Notes: generated from the sequence alone by a model not told the origin. Positions 21,581 to 30,332 are shown, counted from the stretch's first letter. The stretch: DNA of 64,000 nt from DATBLE01 sp963837265 (GCA_963837265.1 CAWIMQ010000006.1:496001-560000), one strand, 5' to 3'. A program made the numbers and translations.

Positions 21581-22749
21581 ATGCCTCAACCAAGCCTCGC
21601 CCAGCTCAGCCTCGAGCTGCCGGCGACCGAGCCGGTCGAGGCACCGCCGCGCGCTCCGAGGCACCTGACGAACGCGGCAGCGCGGAAGCCGCTTCCCTTG
21701 ACTCTCGCCGAGGCCGCGCGGATCATGCGCGAGGCTGAGCGCATGAAGGACAAGTCGTACCGGGCAACGCCGATCGGCCTCGAGGTCGCCCACTTCATGC
21801 GCTGGTTCCGGAACGAGTACGGCGCCACTCAGGAGACGCTGCGCGACTACGAGGCGATCCTGGCGAAGCTGGCGCTCGACCACGCCGACCTCGAGCTCGC
21901 CGACTTCGAGCCGCCCGCCGGCACGACCTGCCTCCGCGAGTTCATCGACGAGCGCTGGGGCGATGCGGCGCCGCGGACGCGCAAGAAGGTGCGCGCCGTG
22001 CTCATGTCCTTCTTCCGCTGGGCACAGGGCGAGTTCAAGCTCCAGGGCAATCCCGTCGTCCCGATCCGCAGCCCGCGGCTCCGCGACATTGAGCGTCCGC
22101 TCTTCGACCGCGACGTCGTCGACCGGGTCATCGCGGCCCAACCCGAGCTCCGCGACCGCGTCGCACTCAAGCTCCTCTTCCTGATCGGCATCCGCAAGGG
22201 CTCGCTCGCACAGCTCCGCCTCAAGGACTTCGACCTCGGCCGGCGCCGCGTGCGCGTCCACTCCAAGGGCGGGAAGATCCGGAACCTGCCGCTACCCACC
22301 GAGGAGCTGCGCCAGGAGCTCGAGCTGCTCATCCTCGGCCGGGACTCGAACGAGTATCTGCTCTTCCCGGAGGTCAGGGCGCCGCGCTGGCAGAAGGGCC
22401 AGGTCTCCGGCGAGGACAAGGCCGAGATCAAGGTCGTGCACTCGAACCGCCTCAAGCCGCTGAGCTCGACCGCCCTCCATCGTTGGTGGTACCGCTGCCT
22501 CCAGCGCGCCGGTGTCGTCGAGCCCGGGCAGACCAAGGGGATGAAGATGCACGCCGCCGCTACACGGCCGGCACCGAGTTCTACCTCGCGACCGGCGACA
22601 TCCGAGCCACGCAACAGCTGCTCGGGCATGAGGACATCGGCACGACCGCCAACATCTACGTCCAGCCGAACGAGGCGAGCCTCGAGCGCAAGCTCGCCGA
22701 GATCTACGAGTCAGGCGATGCGGACGACGATTCCGCCCGCCCCCGCTAG
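21581..22749 (+). pseudogene. tyrosine recombinase (integrase) with frameshift in the catalytic domain
   Basis: The first frame encodes a core-binding domain (FMRWFRNEYGATQETLRDYE; RTRKKVRAVLMSFFRWAQGE) and the start of the catalytic domain with the first arginine (LIGIRKGSLAQLRLKD) and the lysine region (VHSKGGKIRNLPLP). At about 22558 the sequence MKMHAA is followed by nonsense. The other frame resumes with RYTAGTEFYLATGDIRATQQ LLGHEDIGTTANIYVQ, containing the HxxR, LLGH and tyrosine boxes, and ends at 22749. One missing base in GCCGCC[C]GC explains it; the break falls exactly on the HxxR arginine. Repaired, the protein would be about 390 residues. It ends 43 bp before the ssrA att site. 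Confidence 0.85.
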
Positions 22750-22783
22750 ATCGCAATCGTTCCCCTCGCCAAATCGCGATTAG
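22746..22783. terminator. hairpin between integrase and attR
   Basis: CTAGATCGC and GCGATTAG pair with one bulged base; a 10-bp palindrome AATCGCGATT lies in the right arm. It is a possible terminator for the integrase or ssrA, or an arm-type recombination site. Confidence 0.35.
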
Positions 22784-22791
22784 CAGGAAGA

Positions 22792-22818
22792 ATGGAGGCG
22801 GCGGGAATCGAACCCGCG
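22792..22818. repeat. attR: 27-bp direct repeat at the ssrA 3' end
   Basis: Identical to 18739-18765. It covers the acceptor 3' strand, discriminator and T-arm of the tmRNA on the minus strand. Integration therefore regenerated an intact tmRNA. Confidence 0.85.
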
Positions 22819-23152
22819 TCCGCAGCCGCACCGGTCTGAGCCTCTACAGGTGTAGCCCACCCTTTCGCTCTCGCCCGGACGGCCGGTGGGTGAGCGACCT
22901 ACCGCCGGGCCAGCCATCCTTCGGTCTCACCCCTCCGGCGATTGGCTCTCCTTCGGGGCCAGCCCGTTCATGACGCCGCTGCCCTCGCCACGGGCCGAGC
23001 GAGGAGCGACGCGTCACCTAACTCGGTTAGGCGGCGAGTGCGAGTTCGTTATCCGCACTTACGTTGGTTCCCGGTTGTTTTACGAGGCCGACCGGGGACC
23101 TCGACCTGCAGCTCAGCCGGAGAACCGACCACGTCGAGACCTGGTCGCCCCC
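22793..23152 (-). ncRNA. ssrA: transfer-messenger RNA (tmRNA)
   Basis: The 360-nt RNA starts GGGGGCGACCAGGTCTCGACG and ends with the T-arm GCGGGTTCGATTCCCGC and CGCCTCC-A. The 5' GGGGGCG pairs with 3' CGCCTCC, with one G-U pair, as an alanyl acceptor stem. The tag reading frame is AAC GTA AGT GCG GAT AAC GAA CTC GCA then CTC GCC GCC TAA (23065-23027). It encodes NVSADNELALAA, possibly with a preceding Thr, and ends in the usual LAA degron. CCA is not encoded. smpB lies immediately upstream on the same strand. The RNA rescues stalled ribosomes and tags the nascent peptide. The 3' end is the integration site of the island. Confidence 0.93.
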
Positions 23153-23182
23153 GTATGTTCGTTGTCCCCATTGTAGCCGGCC

Positions 23183-23638
23183 TCAGCGCCGCGACTTGAG
23201 CGCGCGCTGCATCGCCCGCTCGGCCTCGCGTTTGGCGATGTCGCGGCGCTTGTCGATCGTCTGTTTGCCGCGGGCGAGCGCGAGCTCGACCTTCGCCCGG
23301 CCGTCCTTCCAGTACATCCGCGTCGGCACGAGGGTCAGCCCCTTCTCGCGCACTTTCCCGTAGAGCGAGGCGATCTCGCCGCGGTGGAGGAGCAGTTTCC
23401 GGTCGCGTGCCGGCTCGTGGTTGGCGATGTTCCCCTGCTCGTAGGCGGCGATCTCGGCCCCGACGAGCCAGACCTCGCCGTCGCGGACGTCGGCGAACGC
23501 CTGCCCGAGCGAGACGCGACCGGCCCGCAGCGACTTGACCTCGGTCCCGGTCAGCACGAGGCCGGCCTCGAAACGCTCCAGGAGCTCGTAGTCGTGTCGT
23601 GCGCGTCGGTTGTCGACGATCAGCTTCTCACCGGCCAT
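23183..23638 (-). CDS. smpB: SsrA-binding protein SmpB
   Basis: This 151-residue protein has the SmpB OB-fold sequence: DNRRARHDYELLERFEAGLV near the N-terminus, TGTEVKSLRAGRVSLGQAF, and a C-terminal basic tail (KQTIDKRRDIAKREAERAMQ) that folds into the ribosomal mRNA channel. It binds tmRNA and carries it to stalled ribosomes. The tmRNA gene follows 30 bases downstream on the same strand, the classical pairing. The length is typical (about 150-160). Confidence 0.95.
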   Translation of the reverse strand: MAGEKLIVDNRRARHDYELLERFEAGLVLTGTEVKSLRAGRVSLGQAFADVRDGEVWLVGAEIAAYEQGNIANHEPARDRKLLLHRGEIASLYGKVREKGLTLVPTRMYWKDGRAKVELALARGKQTIDKRRDIAKREAERAMQRALKSRR

Positions 23639-23668
23639 GACCCAATGATGGCAGTGCGAGCAGCGGGC

Positions 23669-26600
23669 TCAGCGGATTCCGAGCCGGGCCTCGATCACGG
23701 CCGCCTCCTCGAGGAGCCCCGCGCTCGCCGCGCCGGCTCGCTCGCGGCTGCGAATCGCCTTTGCGCGCCACCACGGTGCACGGCCGGCCGTCTCGGCCAG
23801 GGCCCGCTCGGCGGCCGCCGCGGCAAGGTCCCCCCGGCCCCGGGCAACCATCAGGTTCGAGCGGAGGAGCGCTTCCGTCGCCCGGGAGAGGGCCGTGCTC
23901 GTGGCGGAGGCAAACCGGGCAAGCATGCGGTCGAGCGCCTGCTCGGCTCCGTCGAGCTCGCCCGCCTCGACCCAGGTGCCCACGACCGTCTCGATCCCGG
24001 CGAGCCAGCTCGGACCGCTGTGATCCATGTCGAAACAGGGCAACCTCTCCTCGACATCGGGAACGAACGCCGGCTTCAGCCCGATGGCGGCGAAGTGCAG
24101 GTGGGTCGCCGTGGCGACGATGCGGGCGTAGTACGAATCGGCTTCCTGCCGCAGGCGCTCCCGCTCGTCGAAGCGGGGAAACGCCTGCCGGATCAGGTCG
24201 TTCCGCCCCTGGGCACGCGCGATCGGGAGCAGGACGAACCACGAGCGGACGACCACCCGGTGGTAGCCGCGCTCCTCGCCGAGCTCGATCGCCCGGAGCC
24301 CGGCGTCGATCGCCTCGCCGAGGCGGCCCGCGGACAGGTCGATCTCCGCCCGCATGTAGTCCATCCAACCCCGCGACTCGAGGAGGCCGTACGCGTCTGC
24401 GATCTCGGCCCCGGCCGCGATCACCGGCAGCGCACGATCGGGCTCGTCGTCGACGAACTCGAACGCGCGCATGCGAATCGCGTGCGCCGCCGTCTCCCAG
24501 CGGTGCGACTCTCGCGCCAGGCGCTCGATCTCCTGCCACGCCTCGGTCGTGACGCCTTCGCGCTCGCTGGCGATCTGCGCCGTCAACTGGAGCGCCTCCA
24601 GCTCCAGCGCAGGATCCCCGGCCGCGCGCACGAGAGGGAGCGCGCGCCTGGCATCGACATCGGCCCGATCGAAGTCGTCCCACGCGTTCAGAACGGCGAC
24701 CGACCGCACCAGAAGCAGCCGCGCGACGGCCGCATCGTCGGGCCCGCCGATCTCCTCGAGCAGGCCGGAGGCGAGACGCTCCGCCTCCTCGAACCGCGTC
24801 TGTGCGCGAATCAGGTGACCGAGCGACGCGCCGGCCGCGGACAGGCCCGCGCGTGCCTGCCCCCACTCGTCCCCCCCGGCGCGCCGATAGACCTCGAGAG
24901 CGCTGCGGAGCAGGCGCTCTGCCTCGTCCACGCCGGCGGTGTTCGCAGCGGCCTGCGCGAGCCGCTCCAGGCGACGGCCCCGGAGGAGCGGGAGCTCCTC
25001 GGCGGTCAGGTCGAGCGAGCGCTGCGCGAGCGCCCTGGCGCTCTCCCAGGCGGCAAAGCGCGAGGCGACCTCGGCCGCGCGCTCGAACCAGTCGGACGCG
25101 AGCGCGCGAAGCTGCCCGGGGGACCGACCGGCGATCTCGCGAGCCAGCGCCGGCGCACCTTCGACCGCGGCCGCGTAGTGCCGTCCGATCACCTCGGCGA
25201 GGGTGGGCAACACCTGATCCGGAGAGCCTGCCAGCCAGTCGGCGAAGCGGGCGTGGAGGATCGAGCGCTCGGCGCGGGCCAGACTGGCGTATCCGGCATC
25301 CCGCAGCAACGCGTGGCGGTAGACGTGGCTCGGCCCCAGCGTGGGATCGTCGCTCGGCTCGCTCACGAGCGCACGCCGGACGAGCGTTGCCACCGCCTCG
25401 GCAGGCTCCTCGACGCCGAGCGGATGGAGCGCGGCGAAGGGGAAGCGGCGGCCGGCGACGGCGGCGCGGCGGGCGGCGGTCCGGGCCGCCTCGGGCAGGT
25501 CGTCGAGCTGACCGGCGTAGATCGCCTGCACGGTCGGCGGCAGAGCGACGTCCTGGGCGTCGAGAGCGAGCCTCCAGCCCTCGGTCGCGTCCGACTTCAA
25601 GATGCCGGTGCTGATCCACGTCCGCAGGAGCTCCTCGACGAACAGTGCATTTCCGCCCGAGCGTTCCGCGATGCGATCGACGAGCGCGGACGGGAGCACG
25701 TCCCCGACCAGACCACGCACGAGCTCGGCAGTCTCGGCCGGCGGCAGAGGCGCGAGATGGAGGACGTTCGCACCGCCGCACCATTCGGCTGCCGACTCGA
25801 GCAGGCTCGGCCGCGCCGTGACGACGACCAGGCGCCCCCGCTCCGACGGGTCGCGACCGGCGAGGTCGAGGAACGCGAGCAGGTCTCCGGACGCCCAGTG
25901 CAGATCCTCGACCAGCCACACTGCGGCGCGAGCGCCCGCGACGGCGTCGAGCCCTTCCAGCCACGCGGTGAACAGCCGGTCGCGTTCCTCGCCGAGCCCG
26001 CCGGCTGCCTCGACCGGCGTGATCACGGCCCCGAGCGCGTCGCGAATGACATCCGCGCGCGCAGGCGCCACGCCGAAGGCGATCAGCCGGGACGCAACCT
26101 CGGAAGGCTCCGCGACGCTGCGCACGAGTTGACCTACAGGCTCGAAGGGCGAGAGCAGGTCGGGACGCAGGCGCGAGCGCAAGACCGCCGCACCGCGTCG
26201 CGCTGCCTCCGTGCCGCACTCGGCCAGCAGGCGCGTCTTGCCTACTCCGGGCGGGGCCGCCACGACGATCCGCCTCGCACCGTCCGCGAGCGCGAAGAGC
26301 AGTTCCTCGAGCTCGGCCTCACGGCCGACCATCCGCGAGCGCAACCCGCCGAGCGCGCGTTCGCGCGATCGTTCCGCGTGAACCCCGACGGCGTGCCAGG
26401 CGGGCACCGGCCCGGCCTTGCCCTTCAGCTCGAACGAGCCTGCCGGCTCCAGCTCGACGGCCTCCGCCACGGCGAGCGAGGTCAGCTCGCCGACCAGCAC
26501 CGACCCCGGCTCGGCCGCGGCCTGAAGCCTGGCCGCGACGTTGACGGTGTCGCCCGTGACCGGCCCGCGCTCGGCGGTCGCCTCACCGTAGACCGTCTCA

Positions 26601-26941
26601 CCGCTGTTGACCCCGACCCGAAGACGGAGCGCTCCCTCCTCGAGGCCGACCGTCGCGCCGAGGCGCTCGACGGCTGCGACGAGGGCGAGCCCGGCCCGGA
26701 CCGCTCGCTCCGCGTCGTCGTCACGGACGCGCGGCGCGCCGAACACCGCCATCGCCGCGTCGCCGACGAACTTCTCGAGGAGGCCGCCGTGACGCTCGAC
26801 CGTGTCGCGCACGGCGTCGAAGTAGGCGTCCTGGACGAGCGCGACGTCTTCGGCGTCGAGGTTCTCGGAGAGCGAGGTGAAGCCGACGAGATCGGCGAAG
26901 AGCACCGTGACGATTCGCCGCTCGACGACCCGCGTCGTCAT
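23669..26941 (-). CDS. class III adenylate/guanylate cyclase domain-AAA ATPase-TPR regulator
   Basis: This 1090-residue protein combines three parts. Residues 1-190 are a class III nucleotide cyclase domain (TVLFADLVGFTSLSENLDAE, EKFVGDAAMAVFGAP, GVNSGETVYG). Residues 205-470 are a STAND/AAA-type NTPase with Walker A APPGVGKTRLLAEC and Walker B-like VWLVEDLHWAS. The remainder is helical repeats of TPR type. Such proteins are widespread in actinobacteria and thought to be signalling regulators. The metal-binding aspartates (FADLVG; GDAAMA) are present, so cyclase activity is plausible. The transcript is leaderless: TAGACT then six bases then ATG. The lone cNMP-binding protein at 14013 could be a receptor, but this is speculative. 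Confidence 0.88.
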   Translation of the reverse strand: MTTRVVERRIVTVLFADLVGFTSLSENLDAEDVALVQDAYFDAVRDTVERHGGLLEKFVGDAAMAVFGAPRVRDDDAERAVRAGLALVAAVERLGATVGLEEGALRLRVGVNSGETVYGEATAERGPVTGDTVNVAARLQAAAEPGSVLVGELTSLAVAEAVELEPAGSFELKGKAGPVPAWHAVGVHAERSRERALGGLRSRMVGREAELEELLFALADGARRIVVAAPPGVGKTRLLAECGTEAARRGAAVLRSRLRPDLLSPFEPVGQLVRSVAEPSEVASRLIAFGVAPARADVIRDALGAVITPVEAAGGLGEERDRLFTAWLEGLDAVAGARAAVWLVEDLHWASGDLLAFLDLAGRDPSERGRLVVVTARPSLLESAAEWCGGANVLHLAPLPPAETAELVRGLVGDVLPSALVDRIAERSGGNALFVEELLRTWISTGILKSDATEGWRLALDAQDVALPPTVQAIYAGQLDDLPEAARTAARRAAVAGRRFPFAALHPLGVEEPAEAVATLVRRALVSEPSDDPTLGPSHVYRHALLRDAGYASLARAERSILHARFADWLAGSPDQVLPTLAEVIGRHYAAAVEGAPALAREIAGRSPGQLRALASDWFERAAEVASRFAAWESARALAQRSLDLTAEELPLLRGRRLERLAQAAANTAGVDEAERLLRSALEVYRRAGGDEWGQARAGLSAAGASLGHLIRAQTRFEEAERLASGLLEEIGGPDDAAVARLLLVRSVAVLNAWDDFDRADVDARRALPLVRAAGDPALELEALQLTAQIASEREGVTTEAWQEIERLARESHRWETAAHAIRMRAFEFVDDEPDRALPVIAAGAEIADAYGLLESRGWMDYMRAEIDLSAGRLGEAIDAGLRAIELGEERGYHRVVVRSWFVLLPIARAQGRNDLIRQAFPRFDERERLRQEADSYYARIVATATHLHFAAIGLKPAFVPDVEERLPCFDMDHSGPSWLAGIETVVGTWVEAGELDGAEQALDRMLARFASATSTALSRATEALLRSNLMVARGRGDLAAAAAERALAETAGRAPWWRAKAIRSRERAGAASAGLLEEAAVIEARLGIR

Positions 26942-26947
26942 GGGCGG

Positions 26948-26953
26948 AGTCTA
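26948..26953 (-). promoter_or_regulatory. -10 element TAGACT, leaderless cyclase promoter
   Basis: On the minus strand TAGACT is followed by CCGCCC and the ATG at 26941. Confidence 0.55.
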
Positions 26954-27030
26954 CGGCGGTGGCCGGCGCGGCTCGGGACGATCCGGGCTCTCCGCCGGAA
27001 CCGACTCGCCTCCGGTGGTGTATCTGGAGC

Positions 27031-27615
27031 GTGACACGTGAAGTGCTGATCGGAGCCGCGCTCTCGACGGTGCTCTCCGCGACGGCGCTCGCGGCCTCCT
27101 CCGTTCGCGCCCCGGAGCCGTGGGCGACGCTGCGACGTCCGCTCCACATTCCCCACCTCTCGGCAGACAGCCGGTGTCCGGTCAGCCACGTCGCCCCACG
27201 CGTTCCGTGGCGGGGGATCGATATCTTCGGCGGTTCCGGCATCGGGCGCGGCCCCGTGTACCCCGGCCTCGGAGCGCACAGTGGCCTGCTGTTCGCGACG
27301 CGCGACGAGCAGTACGGCGGCCGCTGGTTCGGCGAGAAGGTCTTCTGGTACGTGCAACCGAGCTACCGAGGCCCGGTGCTGATCCGTGGCCGCCGGCTCG
27401 ACGGCCCACAACTGGTGCGCTTCAACGGCCGGAAGCTTCCTCCCGCCGAGCTACACATCGCCCCCGGTGAGACCGTCGCCTGGCAGGGACAACCGCGGGG
27501 CAGCCGGGGCGTGCCTTCGAACGTCCGCATCATCGCCCCAGGCTGCTACGGGTTCCAGATCGACGGGACGAGCTTCTCCCGGATCGTCGTCTTCGTCGCA
27601 GATCTCGCCCGATGA
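27031..27615 (+). CDS. secreted protein of unknown function
   Basis: This protein of about 194 residues has a signal peptide (VLIGAALSTVLSATALAASS). It continues as a beta-rich domain with RWFGEKVFWYVQPSYRGPVL, VRFNGRKLPPAELHIAPGET and APGCYGFQIDGTSFSRIVVF, a pattern I recognise as a conserved but unnamed secreted actinobacterial type. Two cysteines (SRCPVS, PGCYGF) could form a disulfide. GTG at 27031 is chosen because it puts the signal peptide at the N-terminus; the longer in-frame ATG at 26959 would add an unusual Pro/Arg-rich leader. It converges with the RNase R gene. Confidence 0.65.
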   Translation: MTREVLIGAALSTVLSATALAASSVRAPEPWATLRRPLHIPHLSADSRCPVSHVAPRVPWRGIDIFGGSGIGRGPVYPGLGAHSGLLFATRDEQYGGRWFGEKVFWYVQPSYRGPVLIRGRRLDGPQLVRFNGRKLPPAELHIAPGETVAWQGQPRGSRGVPSNVRIIAPGCYGFQIDGTSFSRIVVFVADLAR

Positions 27616-27635
27616 ACGTGCTCCGCAGGCTGATC

Positions 27636-27660
27636 CTCCGACGCTGAGCGAGTGCCGGAG
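27636..27660. terminator. hairpin between convergent genes
   Basis: CTCCGACGCT (27636-27645) and AGTGCCGGAG (27651-27660) pair at 8 of 10 positions around GAGCG, between the secreted-protein and RNase R stop codons. Confidence 0.45.
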
Positions 27661-27662
27661 CG

Positions 27663-29240
27663 TCAGGCGCGGTGTCCGTTCGCGAGGGCGAGCTCGACCT
27701 TGCCCTCCCAGCGGCGGATCTCCACGACCCGCACCGTGATCGGATCGCCGAGCCGAAAGACGCCTCCCCCACGCCGACCGGCCAGCGCTGTGCCGAGCGT
27801 GTTCATTTCGAAGTAGTCCCCGGGCATCCGCCGCGCCGGAAGGTAGCCCTCGAACACTTCGCCGAAGCGGACGAAGAGCCCCGACGGGATCACGCCGATG
27901 ATCTCCCCCGCCCACACCGCGTCCCAGCCGCGCTCGAAGAGCTCGCGGTCGAGCAGCCAGACGAGGCAGATCTCGTCGGCCAGGTACTCGATCTCGGCCG
28001 CCTCGCGCTCGCGCGCCGATGCGTGCTGGGCGAGCGCGCCCAGATCCTCGGGCAACGGCTCGTCGGAGGCGCCGAGCTCGCGCAGGAGCGCCCGGTGGCA
28101 GACGAGATCCGGATAGCGGCGGATCGGGCTCGTGAAGTGGCAGTACGCGGGGCTGGCCAGGCCGGAGTGGCCGAGATTGCACGGGTCGTAGCGTGCCTGC
28201 TTCAGGGCACGGAGGACGAGCGCGGGGAACGCCTCACGGCCGCGGCCGGACTGCTCGACGTACCCGGCCACGCGCTCGCTGACGGCTGCTGCCGCCTCCG
28301 CGGCGGCGGCTGCAAAGAGCGGTTCCGGGACCGGCGGGGTCGGTACGTCAAGATGGGCGAGCTTGGCGACGAGGAGCGCCACCGACTGCGGGTCGGGCCG
28401 CTCGTGGACGCGGTACAGCGCCTCCCTCCGGCGGCCGGCGAGGAGCCTCGCAACCGCCTCGTTCGCGGCGATCATCAGCTCCTCGACCAGGGCATGGGCC
28501 TCGGGCTCTGCCTCCTTCCACGCCCGCGCCACCCCGCCGGAGCCGTCGAGCTCGAATGCGATCTCCGGCCTCTCGACGCGGAGCGCACCGCGGCCGAACC
28601 GGCGGCGCCTGAGCTCGGCTGCGTGTGCGGCGGCGAGCTCCAGCTCTGCCGCGACCGCGTGGGGCACCTCGCGGCGCTGCGCCTGGCCGTAGGTCAGCCG
28701 CGCGTCGCTGCGGATCACGGAGCGGTAGAAGCTGGGCACGCCGCCCGGCGGCAGCTCGACGGTGACGCACAGGCGGTCCTGGTGGGGCCGCAGCGAGCAC
28801 GCGTCGTCCGACAGCTCGGGCGGAAGCATGGGCGCGACCAGGCCGGGCACGTACGTGGAGAGCGCCCGATCGGACGCGCCGCGATCGAGCGGCGAGCCCG
28901 TCGGGACAAAGTGGGCGACGTCGGCGATGTGCACCCAGGCGCGGACTCCGTCCGGCTCGCGGGCGACCGAGATCGCGTCGTCGAAGTCCTTCGCCGTGTC
29001 CGGGTCGATCGTAAAGGTGGTCAACCCGCGGAGATCGACGCGGCCCTCGCCGCTCGGCGTGCGCGGTTCGTTCGGCTCGAACGCAGTCAGGGCCCCCCTC
29101 TCGACCAGCAGGCCCTCCAGAACCGCCTCGATCCGGTCGGCCCGGCCGAGCACGCGCTCCACCTTCGCGCGGCCGCGGCCGGTCGCGACGACGGCGAGGT
29201 CGCCCCGCTCGGCGCCGTGGAGCGCCTTGCGGTCGAGCAC
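27663..29240 (-). CDS. rnr: RNase II/RNase R-family exoribonuclease
   Basis: From the GTG at 29240 there are 525 residues. The RNB domain contains TTFTIDPDTAKDFDDAISVA with the catalytic aspartates, VHIADVAHFVPTGSPLDRGA, and CHFTSPIRRYPDLVCHRAL. An S1 domain closes the protein (AGEIIGVIPSGLFVRFGEVF). It degrades structured RNA 3'-5' and works with tmRNA-SmpB on defective messages, genes that lie about 4 kb away. In-frame sequence upstream of 29240 is also coding (EVSNRGKLVVGEPYFSPGVP), matching the usual N-terminal cold-shock domain, but contains no ATG, GTG or TTG back to a stop near 29380. GGAGGA precedes a GTC codon there. The true start is therefore unclear. Confidence 0.85.
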   Translation of the reverse strand: MLDRKALHGAERGDLAVVATGRGRAKVERVLGRADRIEAVLEGLLVERGALTAFEPNEPRTPSGEGRVDLRGLTTFTIDPDTAKDFDDAISVAREPDGVRAWVHIADVAHFVPTGSPLDRGASDRALSTYVPGLVAPMLPPELSDDACSLRPHQDRLCVTVELPPGGVPSFYRSVIRSDARLTYGQAQRREVPHAVAAELELAAAHAAELRRRRFGRGALRVERPEIAFELDGSGGVARAWKEAEPEAHALVEELMIAANEAVARLLAGRRREALYRVHERPDPQSVALLVAKLAHLDVPTPPVPEPLFAAAAAEAAAAVSERVAGYVEQSGRGREAFPALVLRALKQARYDPCNLGHSGLASPAYCHFTSPIRRYPDLVCHRALLRELGASDEPLPEDLGALAQHASAREREAAEIEYLADEICLVWLLDRELFERGWDAVWAGEIIGVIPSGLFVRFGEVFEGYLPARRMPGDYFEMNTLGTALAGRRGGGVFRLGDPITVRVVEIRRWEGKVELALANGHRA

Positions 29241-29384
29241 AATGGGGACGCCTGGTGAGAAGTACGGCTCACCGACGACGAGCTTGCCGCGGTTCGAGAC
29301 CTCGACGACGGTGCGTGCAGAATCTACGACGGCGCGGTCCTCCGGGGCACCCCTAGCCCACCACCCGCTGCGAGCCTAGCGAGG

Positions 29385-29408
29385 AACGTGTCACGTGTCT
29401 GTGACGTT
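29385..29408. other. near-palindrome upstream of the RNase R gene
   Basis: AACGTGTCAC (29385-29394) faces GTGACGTT (29401-29408): eight pairs with a two-base bulge. It lies between ftsX and the RNase R gene; it may be a terminator or an operator. Apart from the uncertain RNase R start region, the 29241-29459 gap holds nothing else that I can support. Confidence 0.3.
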
Positions 29409-29459
29409 TCGTGGCGGAAGTGGAAACTCCGAGGAATCCGCAGCGAGAGTCGCGCCGCC

Positions 29460-30332
29460 TTACACCTGCAGGAACCGGCGGAGGGTGAGGCCCGTGCCGG
29501 ACACGCCGAGCGCCAGCCCGATGCCGAGCAGGATCAGCGCGTTCAGCTCGAAGGCGATCGCGTGGGCATCCTTGCTGTGCCCGAGGTGGATCAGCGGCAT
29601 GACGACCTCCTTGCCGACGACCAGCAGGACCACCGCCGCGACCGAGCCGGCCAGCCCGCAGATCATCCCCTCGACCATGAACGGCCCGCGGACGAACCAG
29701 TTCGTCGCCCCGACGAGCTTCATCACCTCGATCTCCCTTCGCCGGGAGAAGATCGAGAGCCGGATGGTGTTCGCGATCAGCAGCGTCGAGGCGATCACGA
29801 GCAGGATCACGCCGACCAGGAAGACGATCGAGATGATCCCGCCCACCCGCAAGACCCGTTTCGAGGTGCTGCCACCGTTGTTCACCTGGTCGACGCCGAC
29901 CGGCAGCGGCTTCAGCTCCGCCGTGACCTTCGACAGGTCGTCGCCCCGCTTCGGGCTGATCTCGTAGGCGTCCGGAAGCGGGTTGAACGGGATCCCCTCC
30001 TTGAAGATCTCCGGCGTCCGCTTCCTCATGATCTTCAACGCCTCGGCCTTCGGCACGAACTTGATCGCCTTGACGAGCGGGTTCACCTTCGGGTCGAACC
30101 GTGCGCCGATCGTGTTGATCTGCTGCGGTGTTGCGTCGAGGTTGAAGTACACCTTCACGACCAGCTGCTTCTTGATGTAGTCGCGATAGGACAGCACCCA
30201 GGTTCCGAGCCCGATCGTCGCGCCGAGGACGAACATCGCGACGAGCACCGTCATCGCCGCCGCGATCGTCGTCGACATGCTCGCCCGCAGGGAACGAAGC
30301 GCCTCGCCGACCACCATCCGCAACCGGGTCAT
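29460..30332 (-). CDS. ftsX: cell-division ABC transporter subunit FtsX
   Basis: This 290-residue protein has a cytoplasmic N-terminus, one TM helix (TIAAAMTVLVAMFVLGATIG), and an extracellular domain of about 120 residues (DYIKKQLVVKVYFN through ELKPLPVGVDQVNNG). Three further TM helices follow, with the FtsX loop SIFSRRREIEVMKLVGATNW between them. With FtsE it forms a complex that activates peptidoglycan hydrolases at the septum. Its ATG overlaps the ftsE stop codon (ATGA), so translation is coupled. Length and topology are typical. Confidence 0.95.
   Translation of the reverse strand: MTRLRMVVGEALRSLRASMSTTIAAAMTVLVAMFVLGATIGLGTWVLSYRDYIKKQLVVKVYFNLDATPQQINTIGARFDPKVNPLVKAIKFVPKAEALKIMRKRTPEIFKEGIPFNPLPDAYEISPKRGDDLSKVTAELKPLPVGVDQVNNGGSTSKRVLRVGGIISIVFLVGVILLVIASTLLIANTIRLSIFSRRREIEVMKLVGATNWFVRGPFMVEGMICGLAGSVAAVVLLVVGKEVVMPLIHLGHSKDAHAIAFELNALILLGIGLALGVSGTGLTLRRFLQV

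Larger units (their letters stand above)
18739..22818. mobile_element. genomic island integrated in the tmRNA gene 3' end
   Basis: A segment of about 4.05 kb is bounded by a perfect 27-bp direct repeat. The right copy is the 3' end of the intact ssrA gene, with a tyrosine integrase next to it pointing toward it. This is the standard layout of tmRNA-targeting islands. Cargo: a small membrane or secreted protein, an unknown protein, a MerR-like DNA-binding protein, and an XRE-nucleotidyltransferase pair. The integrase is frameshifted, so the island may be fixed. No replication, capsid or conjugation genes are present. Confidence 0.8.

Noticed and set aside
23384..27034. A 1216-codon open frame on the plus strand
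   Set aside because: It lies opposite the cyclase/ATPase gene, whose domains are unmistakable. Long antisense frames arise from G/C third-position bias.
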